From Paralvinella palmiformis (taxonomy: Eukaryota; Annelida; Polychaeta; Terebellida; Alvinellidae): a stretch of DNA of 64,000 bases. The stretch covers positions 261,001-325,000 of the forward strand of contig JAODUP010000721.1 of the NCBI GenBank assembly GCA_025642065.1, written 5' to 3'. Shown one piece after another: positions 24,801 to 33,042 of this stretch. Numbering within the stretch: position 1 is the first letter of the stretch; every line of letters begins with the position of its first letter. Position numbers and translations under genes: made by a program. The notes under the pieces are model-generated. The model had not been told where the DNA came from, made no database searches, and was given only the letters and a program-made list of their open reading frames with translations.

Positions 24801-27655
24801 AAGACTAAAGTTGTGAGGAAAGCAATATGTTGGGCAACATGCAAGAAATCTGGCAAAGAAATGCAGGGACTTGTCACCAAAATATTCAACTAAGCAAATC
24901 TTATTTAATTTTTTTTAAATTTGATTTTTTTTAAAATCATGATTTTTTCCCAACCCTGCTTAGCAGCTAAACAGTCATAGAAGACATATATTAATAATTC
25001 TCAAGTGGCACAGTTGTACAAACATGATAACACTCACCCGAGTCTGGTTTATCATATAAGTCAGTCTCAGGAATGTAAAATAGTGCATCAAAAACATCAT
25101 CTGAAATATAAATAAGTAACAGAGTTCATCTTCTGCTAAGTTTATTAAGTGAAAATATACATATATTCGTTTAAGATTATTATAATAACTTAGATGTTAA
25201 ATTTATGTCAAATATAGCAACTAGCAAATATAAACGTTGGGGAATATATGTTACAAACAAGTAGTACATGAGAAACAATCATGAAAAGCTTAACTCGCAG
25301 GTTTTCTATAGATCTTAGAAATATAATTGTATAATTCAGAAAAATTATTGTAATTTTATTTAATAACTGATGCTTATAGTTACTTTTTTAGTACAAATAA
25401 ATTTATTTTTATTATTATTATACTCAGTTGCTTAAAAGGGGAGACACAGATAACTAAATAAATCTACACTAAATAATCCACATCATAACTCTTATTTTAG
25501 ATAGATATTACCATACTTACCACGATAAATATTACTATACCAAATTTGTTAATAATGATAGTAATGAAGATTTACAATTTGCGATTAATTAATTTTTAGT
25601 GCCTCTAACACAATGTCAGATATTGTATCATCCAGTTACCATTTTATAGGTCACTTACTCAGATTCTAGCCTAAGTAGATTTTAATGTCAGGCTAATTTT
25701 ATTGAAAATGATAATTAACAAAACACTCAGTGACGTGGCTTAATGGTCAACAATATATTTAACGCCTTTTACTAAGCTCTCATGGACTATGTTTTACGGA
25801 ACTATTCTCTCATAAGTGATGTATTAGAACATAACAATGATGAATAAAAATAATTGAGAATATTATGTCGTTTATTATATGCTCGGCTGTAGATTGTATA
25901 TGTTTATAGGTTTGCTTATCAACTGTAATTTATTGTGGTGGTATATATCTATGCATAAAATAATCTGTGGTCAATTGGTTGGATATGGAATCAACATCGA
26001 CTTCTTATTAAGCACATTATATTCTTTGATTAAACTTAAAGAAATACTTGATCATGGATAGGCCTAGAGATCGATCTATCAATGGCTCCACTTAAGTATG
26101 TGTATGTAAAATGTTGTATGGTGCAATACAAAGTGACAAGTCATCCAACAAATTAAAAATAAATGGTTCATGTGTAAATATGACTAGCCTTTACTGGGCA
26201 GTATAAGAAACCTTTTAACATAGACATTAAAAACCAAATCAATATTATCACATTTTTGTCATGTTCCAAAACATAGAAGGTATTTTGATAAATATTTTTG
26301 TAGAAACAGACCATGGATGAAAATAAACATGGAATGAATATTAATACCAATGCAGAAAGTAAGCTTAACTGTCAGGGCTATTTCACTGGCATACTTAATT
26401 TAGTGTATCTAATTCAATAATTAAAATCAAAGAACATTCACAGGAATAAAATAAACCCTGTTCATAAGATAGACACCTTATTAATATTAGCTTACCAATA
26501 TCCTTATTAAGAGTTGATGCAAGCTCCTCCACTGTCATGTCTGGGTATATTTTTGCAGTAGTCCATGAACTTTTGGCAGACTTTTTAAAGGTGACTCCTT
26601 TTACCTGGAAGTATTATCCATTCAGCAAAAATAAAGTTAGAAATCATTTTAAATGAAAATAACCAAAGCAGAAGAATACAACCATCATTCTCAATTAAAC
26701 AAATTGGTTAATTATGTGCATCCACTACCCTGGGTGTTATCTAACATAAACAACATGAGCTTATTAAATTAAAGAGTTACGTTATTTTGGGCAATAAACA
26801 AGATTATATAATACACTTCAAGTAAACGATTCACTAAAAGCAAATGCTGTTGCATGTCCTCTTTAATTCTGCAAAATTCATAATTTTTAAGTAACCCTCC
26901 TTTGATATCTTCTAACTTTCTTTCACCATATAATATACAGTGTTATTCTATTAAAATAGTTTTCCCAAAGATGCAAAATACAGCTTTATCCAGAACAATC
27001 CATCTAAAGACTAGCATAGCTGGCATCCGGATGTTTGGTTATAGTTTATCTACACAAACACCAAAGTGCCAACCACATAAGCATACGTTATTGACATATA
27101 ACAAGGTATTATAGATTCATCACCAATATCATAAAGAACAAAACAAACTGGATTAATTCATAGAAATTGGAAATAACAGTAGGTGTGCTAGATGCTGATA
27201 CTGCATACAAGGTTGGCCCGAGTAATTTACAGAAAGAATAAAAAGATCCGTGGAGTTACCACCAACGTAAAAAAGAACCACTAAATTGACAAAAATCTGA
27301 AATTCTGACAGAATTGATATACCAGTATAATCATTTTGCATACAAGTTTGATATTTTTATTCAAGAGCAGTACTGTGTTCAACAAAATAGCTGTTAGTAA
27401 AATGAAACAAGGATATCTAAATACTGTCAGAATTATGAGTTGAATACTTACTATTTTCTTCTTAGTCTTACTAGCTCTGGTAGCTGTCAAAGATACAGTA
27501 GTATGCAGGGGTCTTGTTTGAAGAGAGTAACATGTCTGGCAGTTAATGGAACCCACGCAGCATGTGACTACTGAACGAGAGACATACTGATTGATCACAT
27601 CATGTACTATAGTTCTGATCACAGTATTATATCCTATGGCACATAATTTGTACAT
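10572..27655 (-). CDS. MTIF2: Mitochondrial translation initiation factor IF-2, complete 16-exon gene
   Basis: This GTPase brings formyl-methionyl-tRNA to the small mitochondrial ribosomal subunit and promotes subunit joining. Exons in gene order: 27655-27452, 26604-26496, 25100-25038, 23311-23200, 21740-21580, 21008-20832, 20164-20115, 20000-19911, 19758-19634, 19456-19378, 18548-18423, 16050-15813, 12916-12779, 12444-12280, 11295-11155 and 10747-10572. All introns are GT-AG, phases agree at every junction, and the total is 2,154 nt, or 717 residues plus TGA. That is close to the roughly 730 residues usual for animal MTIF2. GTPase motifs are G1 GHVDHGKT (about 182-189), G3 DTPGH (229-233), G4 NKID (283-286) and G5 SAL (about 319-321). 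The start ATG opens a basic, hydrophobic leader suited to mitochondrial import. An upstream noncoding exon cannot be excluded. Coding sequence carries no transposon, although introns carry many. Confidence 0.96.
10852..10881. repeat. (CA)n microsatellite in MTIF2 intron 15
   Basis: About 15 CA units about 100 nt inside the intron before the last MTIF2 exon. Confidence 0.9.
11580..11880. repeat. Dispersed repeat, copy 1 (unnamed)
   Basis: The stretch AATGATGAACTATTCCTGATATCATAGATATAAGGAAATAATCAAAATTACTGGAGGGCCA has a diverged partner at about 17,030-17,100, same orientation (CACAAACTGTACGTGATATCGTAGATATATAGAAACAATTCAAATTATTTGAGGGTCA). No coding or clear termini. Possibly a MITE. Confidence 0.45.
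11943..12085 (-). mobile_element. tRNA-derived SINE, family 1 (truncated)
   Basis: Same body as the 1.0-kb copy (GGGCATATCTGAAGGGTGTTTCATCTCTGACTTCACTTCATTGCCCTTGGAGGTCGCTCGG on the minus strand) with a decayed box B. It lies in MTIF2 intron 14. Confidence 0.75.
12090..12225 (-). mobile_element. tRNA-derived SINE, second type
   Basis: On the minus strand: CTCCAGTAGCATAGTGGTTAGAGCAGTGCAC (box A), then GGTTGTTGGTTTGATTCTAGA (box B). These are strong internal Pol III promoter matches, but the cloverleaf is not preserved, so it is not a tRNA gene. Confidence 0.65.
12280..12916 (-). CDS. MTIF2: MTIF2 exons 13-14: domain III and start of C-terminal region
   Basis: Exons 12916-12779 and 12444-12280 encode [18 protein letters not shown], then a CPHC pair, [20 protein letters not shown] and [17 protein letters not shown]. 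This matches the bacterial and mitochondrial IF2 pattern of GD.xGSVEA, VG.vs..DV.lA and GFNV. The CPHC Cys pair is not a usual IF2 motif that I recognise. The acceptor of exon 13 coincides with a hAT-like terminus (see findings). Confidence 0.92.
12917..14579 (+). mobile_element. hAT element (family 2), copy 1, interrupted by a nested element
   Basis: The left end CTGTTGGAGATGATATGAATTAAATCG and right end TCATGACTTGTTTCCAACCCTG resemble the inverted ends of the copy at 24.1 kb. The interior shares long segments with that copy, for example ATCAGTGACAATTATTCCAAATCTGTGACTGGGATGATCTTGGGAGATCAACACA. It lies in MTIF2 intron 12 with its left end at the exon 13 acceptor. A TA-flanked element (13,568-14,523) sits inside it. 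No clean 8-bp target duplication survives. Confidence 0.7.
13568..14523. mobile_element. Tc1/mariner-superfamily (pogo-like) nonautonomous element
   Basis: Ends are inverted: left CAGTAGGCCCTGGCCATTAAGCC, right (reverse complement) CCATAGGTCTCAGCCATTAAGCC, each flanked by TA (13,566-13,567 and 14,524-14,525). Length 956 bp, with no transposase coding seen. TA duplication and CAGT-type ends fit pogo/Tigger-like MITEs. A T8G9 run lies at 13,623-13,639. Confidence 0.8.
14766..15051. mobile_element. 286-bp hAT-type MITE
   Basis: Flanked by GTTAACAC (14758-14765) and GTTAACAT (15052-15059), a 7/8 target duplication. Ends are AGGGTTAA... and ...GAACCCT. The body repeats TTCCAGGACTTTCCAGG several times (14,798; 14,944; 14,974; 15,010). 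It lies in MTIF2 intron 12. Confidence 0.8.
15307..15460 (+). mobile_element. tRNA-derived SINE, family 2
   Basis: Starts TGGCCTCATGGGTAGAGTGTGAGAC (box-A-like). The body GGCAACTGGCAAGGTTTTCTTCACCGAACATGCCATATATTCTAAATTTATTTAGAATTAGTCTCC reappears in reverse at 45.07-45.19 kb. Two copies with the same internal order support a family. Confidence 0.6.
15813..16050 (-). CDS. MTIF2: MTIF2 exon 12: charged helical linker
   Basis: This 238-nt exon encodes a Glu/Gln/Lys-rich segment ([20 protein letters not shown] and onward) ending in [12 protein letters not shown] long charged helix at this place, between domain II and the domain III equivalent, is known in mitochondrial IF2. The following intron (15812-12917) is about 2.9 kb and is filled with transposon sequence. 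Confidence 0.9.
17030..17240. repeat. Dispersed repeat, copy 2 (unnamed)
   Basis: Diverged partner of 11,580-11,880, followed by a G9 run at about 17,130. It is in MTIF2 intron 11; the remaining 16,051-18,000 part of that intron shows nothing recognisable. Confidence 0.4.
18183..18306. repeat. GT-rich minisatellite with TCGAAG spacers
   Basis: Six units of 18-24 bp, each TCGAA followed by a (GT)n run. Starts at 18183, 18201, 18219, 18239, 18259 and 18283 (TCAAAG variant). A separate (GT)n lies at 18,332-18,357. It is in MTIF2 intron 11, about 120 nt below exon 11. Confidence 0.92.
18423..19758 (-). CDS. MTIF2: MTIF2 exons 9-11: beta-barrel domain II
   Basis: Exons 19758-19634, 19456-19378 and 18548-18423 encode residues of about 323-432. 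The segment includes [20 protein letters not shown], then [20 protein letters not shown] and [20 protein letters not shown], the EF-Tu-like barrel that follows the G domain in IF2 proteins. The codon for the Gly in DPGKGR is split across the exon 9/10 junction. Confidence 0.93.
19911..21740 (-). CDS. MTIF2: MTIF2 exons 5-8: GTP-binding G domain
   Basis: Exons 21740-21580, 21008-20832, 20164-20115 and 20000-19911 encode residues of about 163-322. In order they show [19 protein letters not shown] (P-loop), [10 protein letters not shown] (switch I/G2), [18 protein letters not shown] (switch II/G3), [10 protein letters not shown] (G4) and AVPVSALK (G5). The His after DTPG, expected for catalysis in translational GTPases, is present. 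All nucleotide-contacting motifs look intact, so the gene is probably active. Confidence 0.95.
21781..21810. repeat. (TA)n microsatellite
   Basis: Fifteen TA units 40 nt upstream of MTIF2 exon 5. The 21,811-23,199 part of the intron shows no coding sequence beyond the tRNA-like segment at 22.65 kb. Confidence 0.9.
22645..22830 (+). mobile_element. Possible SINE (tRNA-like head)
   Basis: GGGGCTGCCCGTGGAGTAGTGGTAGTCAC resembles a tRNA 5' end with box A. GGGGCTCTCCCC about 60 nt on could be a decayed box B. A single copy is visible, so this is tentative. Confidence 0.35.
23200..26604 (-). CDS. MTIF2: MTIF2 exons 2-4: N-terminal domain before the G domain
   Basis: Exons 26604-26496, 25100-25038 and 23311-23200 encode residues of about 69-163. 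They include [21 protein letters not shown], a helical IF-2 N-terminal type segment, and the basic linker [20 protein letters not shown]. The 112-nt exon at 23200-23311 is needed: skipping it from 25038 to 21740 breaks the frame, while including it restores phase on both sides. A hAT element lies in the intron between exons 3 and 4. Confidence 0.9.
24105..24958 (+). mobile_element. hAT element (family 2), copy 2, with BED-finger relic
   Basis: Flanked by CTTAGCAA (24097-24104) and CTTAGCAG (24959-24966), a 7/8 target duplication. Ends are CAGAGTTGTTTGATTTAAAT and, inverted, CAGGGTTGGGAAAAAATCATGATTT. The 854-bp element lies in MTIF2 intron 3. At 24,759-24,893 it encodes [15 protein letters not shown]...[14 protein letters not shown] before a stop. 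That resembles the N-terminal BED zinc finger of hAT transposases, with the second zinc Cys replaced by Ser. Much of the transposase is missing, so it is nonautonomous. Confidence 0.87.
27452..27655 (-). CDS. MTIF2: MTIF2 exon 1: start codon and mitochondrial presequence
   Basis: The 68 codons begin [17 protein letters not shown] and end in a lysine-rich stretch (SKTKKKI) just before donor GTAAGT. The segment has Arg, Lys, Ser and Thr with almost no acidic residues, as expected of a matrix-targeting presequence. It joins in phase 0 to exon 2, which starts VKGVTFKK. This is the first in-frame ATG seen; the exact cleavage site cannot be told. Confidence 0.85.
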
Positions 27656-28252
27656 GACAGTTATTTCGTTTGCTGCTTACTGGATCTAATATCTGTGAAT
27701 ATAAATCAGACATATTTATGTAATGACCTCAAAAGTCTACATCAAATACAAGGTCAATTTCACTTCATAACTGGAATTGATGATCAATTGGAAAAATTTA
27801 ACCTCAAGAAATGATCAATATAGTAGTGGTTCAGTCTAGGATATAGGACTGATCCTCTCTCAAGGTAAAATAATTTGTAATCATATTTTTTCATTTTTCA
27901 AAGCTTTGAGTTCCCTATAATATGGAACCAATTGTTGTAAAATATGTTTAACATAAATTTTAAGTGCAGTTTCTGCACAGACCTGTTTATTGAACATGTA
28001 ACAGTAATACCATTTCAAAAACTGAAACTAGTACAGTATAAGGCAGAAATGTGCTTATATAATAGAAAGTCTCCTGATAAACAGTTAACTAAGTATGTAC
28101 ACAGAAACACACACCCAGTCAGACTTTGGGCACTTATCCATTAAGACACTCCCGCTTTACCCTCAAATATTTATAAAAAAATATACTTCCAATGAATAAA
28201 ATGGACTCTTCCATGGCCTAATTAAAACTGGTAGCATAGTTTGCCATAAATC

Positions 28253-28395
28253 TATAGCACCAGGGGATATAACCCTTACCAGGGTATGTCAGAAGAGTGT
28301 GTCATCTTTCACTACGCTTCATTATCTTAGGAAGTTGTTTAGTTTTTTTTAGCCTATCATGTGAACAAAAGTGGCCATAAAACAACAACATCTCA
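28253..28395 (+). mobile_element. tRNA-derived SINE, family 1 (3' part)
   Basis: Contains TGTGTCATCTTTCACTACGCTTCATTATCTTAGGAAGTTG, TTAGCCTATCATGTGAACAAAAGTGGCCATAAAACAACAACATC, the second half of the family. The 5' tRNA-like head is weak or lost. Confidence 0.65.
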
Positions 28396-28423
28396 TTAAA
28401 CAAAACAATGCTATGACCAGGGT

Positions 28424-28560
28424 TGGGGTAATCATAATCAGTTATCAATTACATGATCAAGTAATTGTAATTTCTAGATGCAATGTAATCGTTTACATTG
28501 TAAATGTAACTGTAATCAGCGATTAGTTTCATAATTACACAAGGAGTTTGATTATTTACC
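28424..28560 (+). repeat. Repeat R, partial copy
   Basis: Starts CAGGGTTGGGGTAATCATAATCAG and continues with repeated TAATCG/GATTAC motifs also seen at 30.66-31.04 (reverse), 56.49 and 60.54 kb. The CAGGGTTGG end suggests a hAT-type MITE, but the opposite end was not defined. Confidence 0.7.
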
Positions 28561-28639
28561 ATGTTATATCATGCCAGAGATATGGTTTCATATGTAACTG
28601 TAAGGCAAAAGATAACAATAGAACTGATTTACCCACTGG

Positions 28640-28975
28640 CTTTGTTGTTCTGGGAGAATCTCCAGGCTGTCACTTATTAGGCACAGCCTCTATGTTGGAG
28701 TGGTTGAGAAACCTCCTCCCCCACCACTCACAGGGGAGCAGTACGGAAAGATGGAGCCGAAATATCCTGAGGATATCAGGTTTTTTTAACCTACCCTTTA
28801 TTTTAAATAATTCAGTGGAGACAGCAGCACTATTTAATGTGGTCAGCCACACACAATGTTGTAAGCCGAGAAATTAATCCCTGGAAAAGTTTCAACCTCT
28901 AATGGGGTTCGAACCTGTGACAGTTGGCACCAAGTGCTGGGTGCTTAACCACTAGGCCACCATAGCTCACTTATT
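28640..28975 (-). mobile_element. tRNA-derived SINE, third type
   Basis: On the minus strand: GTGAGCTATGGTGGCCTAGTGGTTAAGCAC (box A) and CACAGGTTCGAACCCCATTAG (box B). A motif near 28,655-28,695 (CCAGGCTGTC...GCACAGCCTCT) recurs at 43.39 kb. Confidence 0.65.
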
Positions 28976-29496
28976 ACCCATTGACGGACTGCTGTCATAT
29001 TTATACATATAATGATTTGTCAGTTTATTTGTTCTAATAACATGAAAGGAAAATGCATAGAAACACTGCTTCAGATGTTGCCGCTATTATAAGTCATATA
29101 AACAGGCATTTCAGATTAACTTGTGTTATTTTCACATGTTTAAGCCCAAGTTAGCCACACAGCCAGCAATCCTGATTGGCCAGCAGTTAGATGACAGGCA
29201 GCCAACTATATTAAGACATGCGATAGTGAACATAAACGAGACTACATCTTGGCCCCTGGTCGACATACAGGTTGACAAATTTGGGCATCACATGAATATC
29301 AAAGGTCAAAGTACAGAGGTGGTCAAGTTATAGAAGAAAAATACAATGTTAAGTCATAGCAATAATATAAGACTGAAAAAGTGGTCCATTTACAGAGGTG
29401 GTCAGAGTTGGGGGTTTGACTATAATTGCATTATCCTATTTATTACATGAACCTTACTTGGCTAGAGTCATGCCACACATGATGCATTTCTTTACT

Positions 29497-29695
29497 GATG
29501 ATGATGATTGGTGTTTTACGGCCACTTTTGTGCACATGGTAGGCTAAATGGGCCTGAGCGACCTCCGAAGGTAATGAAGCGAAGTCAAAGATGAAATAAA
29601 CTTCAGATATGCCCACACCGAGATTTGAACATCGGGTGGTATACTGGTAGTGATCTGTGGTCCAACACGCTAATGCTAGACCACGGAGGCGCTAA
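29497..29695 (-). mobile_element. tRNA-derived SINE, family 1 (near full length)
   Basis: On the minus strand: GCGCCTCCGTGGTCTAGCATTAGCGTGTTGGACCACAGATCACTACC, a box B with GTTCAAATCTCGG, then the family body to GGCCGTAAAACACCAATCATCATCATC. This is the best copy in the window and shows the (ATC)n tail. Its 5' end directly abuts repeat R. Confidence 0.85.
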
Positions 29696-29732
29696 ATATA
29701 TATTCAAACAATTTCATTGATATTGTTTGCAC

Positions 29733-30651
29733 CATGGTTGGCAGGTTTTTTACACAGACGTTATTAACAACAATATTTAATGTCATGTAAAAAACAGGTT
29801 TTTACAATGAATTGTAAAAAAACGTCCTTTTCAAAAGAAATTCAATTTTTACTGTGGATGGATGGATGAATGTTGTTTCACAACATTCAATTTTTACTGT
29901 GAAAATTACAATAATATCAAGTGTTAATAATGACATTGAAAATCTCTGTGTAGTGACTGTCATATTGTATTCATTATCAAGACCTTAACCATGTATAAAG
30001 GTGGAAGGCAACAAAATTCTATGCGGGAACACTTTTTTTCATGTGACCGGTGAAAATGTTTTCATGTCACCATTTCCTTCCACATATTTCACCGATGCCG
30101 CGACAAAGATCTCCTTAGTTATTTGGTGGAAGGCCCTCAAATTGTATGGACTGCCAAATGACCTTGTTGCATTAGATGTCAAGCTGCTATCATGCCCAGC
30201 TTCATATGCATCCATTGAGAGGATTGTTTTCAAATTTTGGAAATATTCATACCAAAGTTCGCAATAGTCTTGGCAATAGCACAGCCCTTAAGCTGGTATT
30301 CTGGTAGAGTGCTCAGAGGAATGGTCGAAATAGAATATTAACTATGTTGATGTTATATTTAATTGTTTTCCACAGAGTAGTTATTATCTGTTATGTCACC
30401 ATCTACATTCCATTTATGTGCCAATATTTAAGGTAATACAAAAAAAGTTAAACATTTTGTTCTTTCTTTCTATATGTGTATGTTTGTGAGATGCATGTGT
30501 GTGAAGACATGATTATGTGAATGTGTTTACTTATTTTCACAATGTTTGTTCATGTTTTTTTTAATGTTATTTATAGGTTTTTACAGTTAATAACAGTTTT
30601 GTTTGATGTAATGTAAAAAATAGGTTTTTTATGGTAAAAAAACCAACCCTG
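29733..30651 (+). mobile_element. hAT element (family 1) with perfect 8-bp target duplication
   Basis: The 919-bp element is flanked on both sides by GTTTGCAC (29725-29732, 30652-30659). Ends CATGGTTGGCAGGTTTTTTAC and ...AAACCAACCCTG are inverted (CAGGGTTGGTTT). Internal subterminal repeats such as GTAAAAAACAGGTTTTTAC add further inversion. It carries a C-terminal transposase fragment at 30,001-30,267. Confidence 0.95.
30001..30285 (+). pseudogene. hAT transposase dimerisation-domain fragment
   Basis: The frame reads WWKALKLYGLPNDLVALDVK, then LLSCPASYASIERIVF, matching the hAT C-terminal dimerisation region (W..L...LA..LLS.P.SSA.IERIFS). A shift follows, since another frame continues FGNIHTKVRNSLGNSTALKL, the expected next segment. 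The RNase-H-like catalytic core is absent, so it cannot be an active transposase. Confidence 0.85.
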
Positions 30652-31118
30652 GTTTGCACTAATCTCAATAAATACCTATGCATTCATGGCAAATGCATTA
30701 CTTGTTCCTTTGCTCTATGGTGAATATTGATCTCAGAAATATTAAAACAAATTAATGTCATACAATTACATCAAAGTCTCTTGTACATTATCTTTTCAAG
30801 AATATACCAGAAAGTGCATCTGGTTCTTACAAAGCAACATATAAACATTGTAGCATGTTTATATGAGTATTATACATGTAACTGAGTAAATATTGATGAA
30901 GAATCACATTAATGTTTGTGTTATATACATGCTAATTATGATTACGTTAAAATATAATCGATTACATTCTGAAAGAATGAAATCGCAATATTCTCAAGTA
31001 ATTGATTACCTTGTTCCTGTAATCACACCAACCCTGGCTATGGCCATATATTTACAATACATGAACCTAACAAAATAGTAGAATAGAATATTATTTCCAA
31101 CTTCCAGAGTACAGACAA

Positions 31119-31140
31119 TATATATATATATATATATATA
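31119..31140. repeat. (TA)n microsatellite
   Basis: Eleven TA units; (GT)n follows at 31,230-31,251. Confidence 0.85.
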
Positions 31141-31296
31141 AGCTAAATGTAATTGTAAGACATATGTGGAATGCCGGTGGACCAGTAGCTATGAAGCTGT
31201 CTTCCCACTGCCCCATAATAGTGAGGTTTTGTGTGTGTGTGTGTGTGTGTGTCACCATCAGCTAGCAACGTGGATATCAAAAAGGAAAACAAATAT

Positions 31297-31298
31297 TA

Positions 31299-31339
<41 letters not shown>

Positions 31340-32720
31340 TTTACTTGGTTAACTGAGAACAAGGCGCTGGATATTAGTTTGTTAACATGAGCGATGTGAC
31401 ATTTCCAACCAAGATTATCATCTATAAAGATGCCCAAGAATTTTACTGATTTTTCTTCGCAATCATTCCCTATTCTTTTTAATATATTATTATTAATTGC
31501 AATGTTTAGCCCTGTGAAATTCAATTGTTGTTGATGGGGTCTAATAACGATATATTTAGTTTTTGTTGGATTTAGAGATAATCTGTTTGCACAAAACCAA
31601 TGGAACAATTTGTTAACTGTTTCATTTGCCTCCAGAAATAACACTTGTAAGTTGGAGTTTGATATCCACAGTGTGATGTCATCAGCAAATGACAATATAA
31701 TATCATTACATGAATTTGGTATATCATTCATATAAATGAGATACAACAAAGGACCGAGAATAGAGCCTTGAGGGACACCACATTGTATATTGAGAAGGCT
31801 GGAGCTATGACCGTCAATGTCTATAAATTGGCATCTATTTGCTAAGTAACTTTTAAAACAATTATTAGCATTTCCCTGTATTCCATAAGTGTTTAGTTTA
31901 CTTAAAGGTATTTCATGGCTGATGACGTCAAAAGCTTTGGACAGATCACAAAAGATAGCCAGAGTAATTTCGGGTCTTGGCTTATTATTAAATTTGGCAC
32001 AATAATTTAGAAGCTGAATGATTGGGTGTATAGTTGAATGCTTGGGACGAAAGTCGTATTGGTGCTTGAATAAAGTGGGATCCAAAAATGACAATAACTT
32101 TTTGTACATAATTTTCTCTAATATTTTGGAAATGGCTGGTAGTAAGCTTACTGGTCTGTAGTTTTGCAGAAGACTTTGATCAGAGGATTTGTAAATAGGA
32201 ATAACCTTTTTTTCAGGTCCTGTGGAACAATACCAGTAACAAACGATCTATTTGTTATGCGAGTATTGGGTTGCAAAATGTTGGAAATAGTTTCCTTTAA
32301 CAATTTTGTGGAGATGCCATTATAACCATGGCTTAGTTTCGGTTTCAAATTATAGGTAGTTAAAATAATGTCAGATGGCACCACTGAGTCAAGAACCATG
32401 CTGTGTATGTTATGTCTGGGCATATATTCTGTAAAATGTTTATTTGATTAAGGCACATTTTGATTGGTCTGAATGCCAATTTTAGAAAAATAATTATTAA
32501 AACCTTCCAAAATCTGAAATTTGTCAGTAATTAAGGTTCTGTTTATTAAAAATGTTTGAGGAAAGCTTGTTTTGTTATTCAGTTTGCCCATAGCCTATCT
32601 TAGGATAGACCAAGTTTTTCATATGTTTTGTTTATTCTCAAGGGCGTTTTGAAAATAATTGATTTTTGTTGCAAAATGTATATTGTACAATAGTAAGTAC
32701 TCATACCTATGCACTATCTG
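31297..32720 (-). pseudogene. Non-LTR retrotransposon reverse transcriptase relic
   Basis: The minus strand encodes reverse transcriptase blocks in order: HGYNGISTKLLK; KHQYDFRPKHSTI; FCDLSKAFDVISHEI (motif A); GVPQGSILGPLLYLIYMNDI (motif B'); LSFADDITLW (motif C); NRLSLNPTKTKYIV; and KFLGIFIDDNLGWK. A one-base lesion in a T7 run (32,207-32,213) splits the frame, and stops occur near 32,450 and 32,595. An upstream piece (INRTLITDKFQILEGFNNYF) extends the relic to about 32,720. Coding stops at the TA tract 31,305-31,336. The endonuclease is absent. Jockey/CR1-like by motif style; the clade is uncertain. Confidence 0.88.
31305..31336. repeat. (TA)n microsatellite at the LINE 3' break
   Basis: Sixteen TA units, adjoining the last recognisable reverse transcriptase codons (SVNQVKT) of the relic on the minus strand. 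Confidence 0.9.
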
Positions 32721-33042
32721 GAATAAAAATGAAGAAAACCAACTGTGATATTTAGAAGCATAGGGAAATGTCTTAACCAGAGGTAAAGAGAACCCTTAGA
32801 CCTAATAAGCCTAGGGTGGCCCATTTTGAAGTACCATTTGGGCCTATAGACCTAGCCTCGATTTCTAGGCTATTTAAATTCAAAAGGATTTATTGAACCA
32901 CGCAAATCAAATGAATAGGCCTATGATATAATGCCAATTTCTGCCATCTGTTAGTCACTTGGTCAGCAATGGCTGGAAAATGTATCTCAGATACCTAAAC
33001 TTTTTTTAAATTAAAAGTATCCAGCAGCATAATGGTGCTAGT

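Larger units (their letters stand above)
29696..31039 (-). repeat. Repeat R, reverse copy split by a hAT element
   Basis: 30,660-31,039 and 29,696-29,732 together match the copy at 60,538-61,012 in reverse. Shared stretches include GGTTCTTACAAAGCAACAT.TAAACATTGTAGCATGTTTATAT and AATATTGATGAAGAATCA. The right end is ...CCTGTAATCACACCAACCCTGG. The hAT element at 29,733-30,651 interrupts it. Confidence 0.85.

Noticed and set aside
21741..25037. Direct splice from the 25,038 exon to the 21,740 exon of MTIF2
   Set aside because: It breaks the frame and omits the linker. A 112-nt exon at 23,200-23,311 with proper splice sites restores phase.
29497..29695. tRNA gene
   Set aside because: Box A and box B are present, but acceptor stem pairing is absent and the unit continues into a shared non-tRNA body with (ATC)n tail. 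It is a SINE.
31119..31336. TA and GT tracts as a promoter
   Set aside because: No gene start follows within a plausible distance on either strand; these are ordinary microsatellites.
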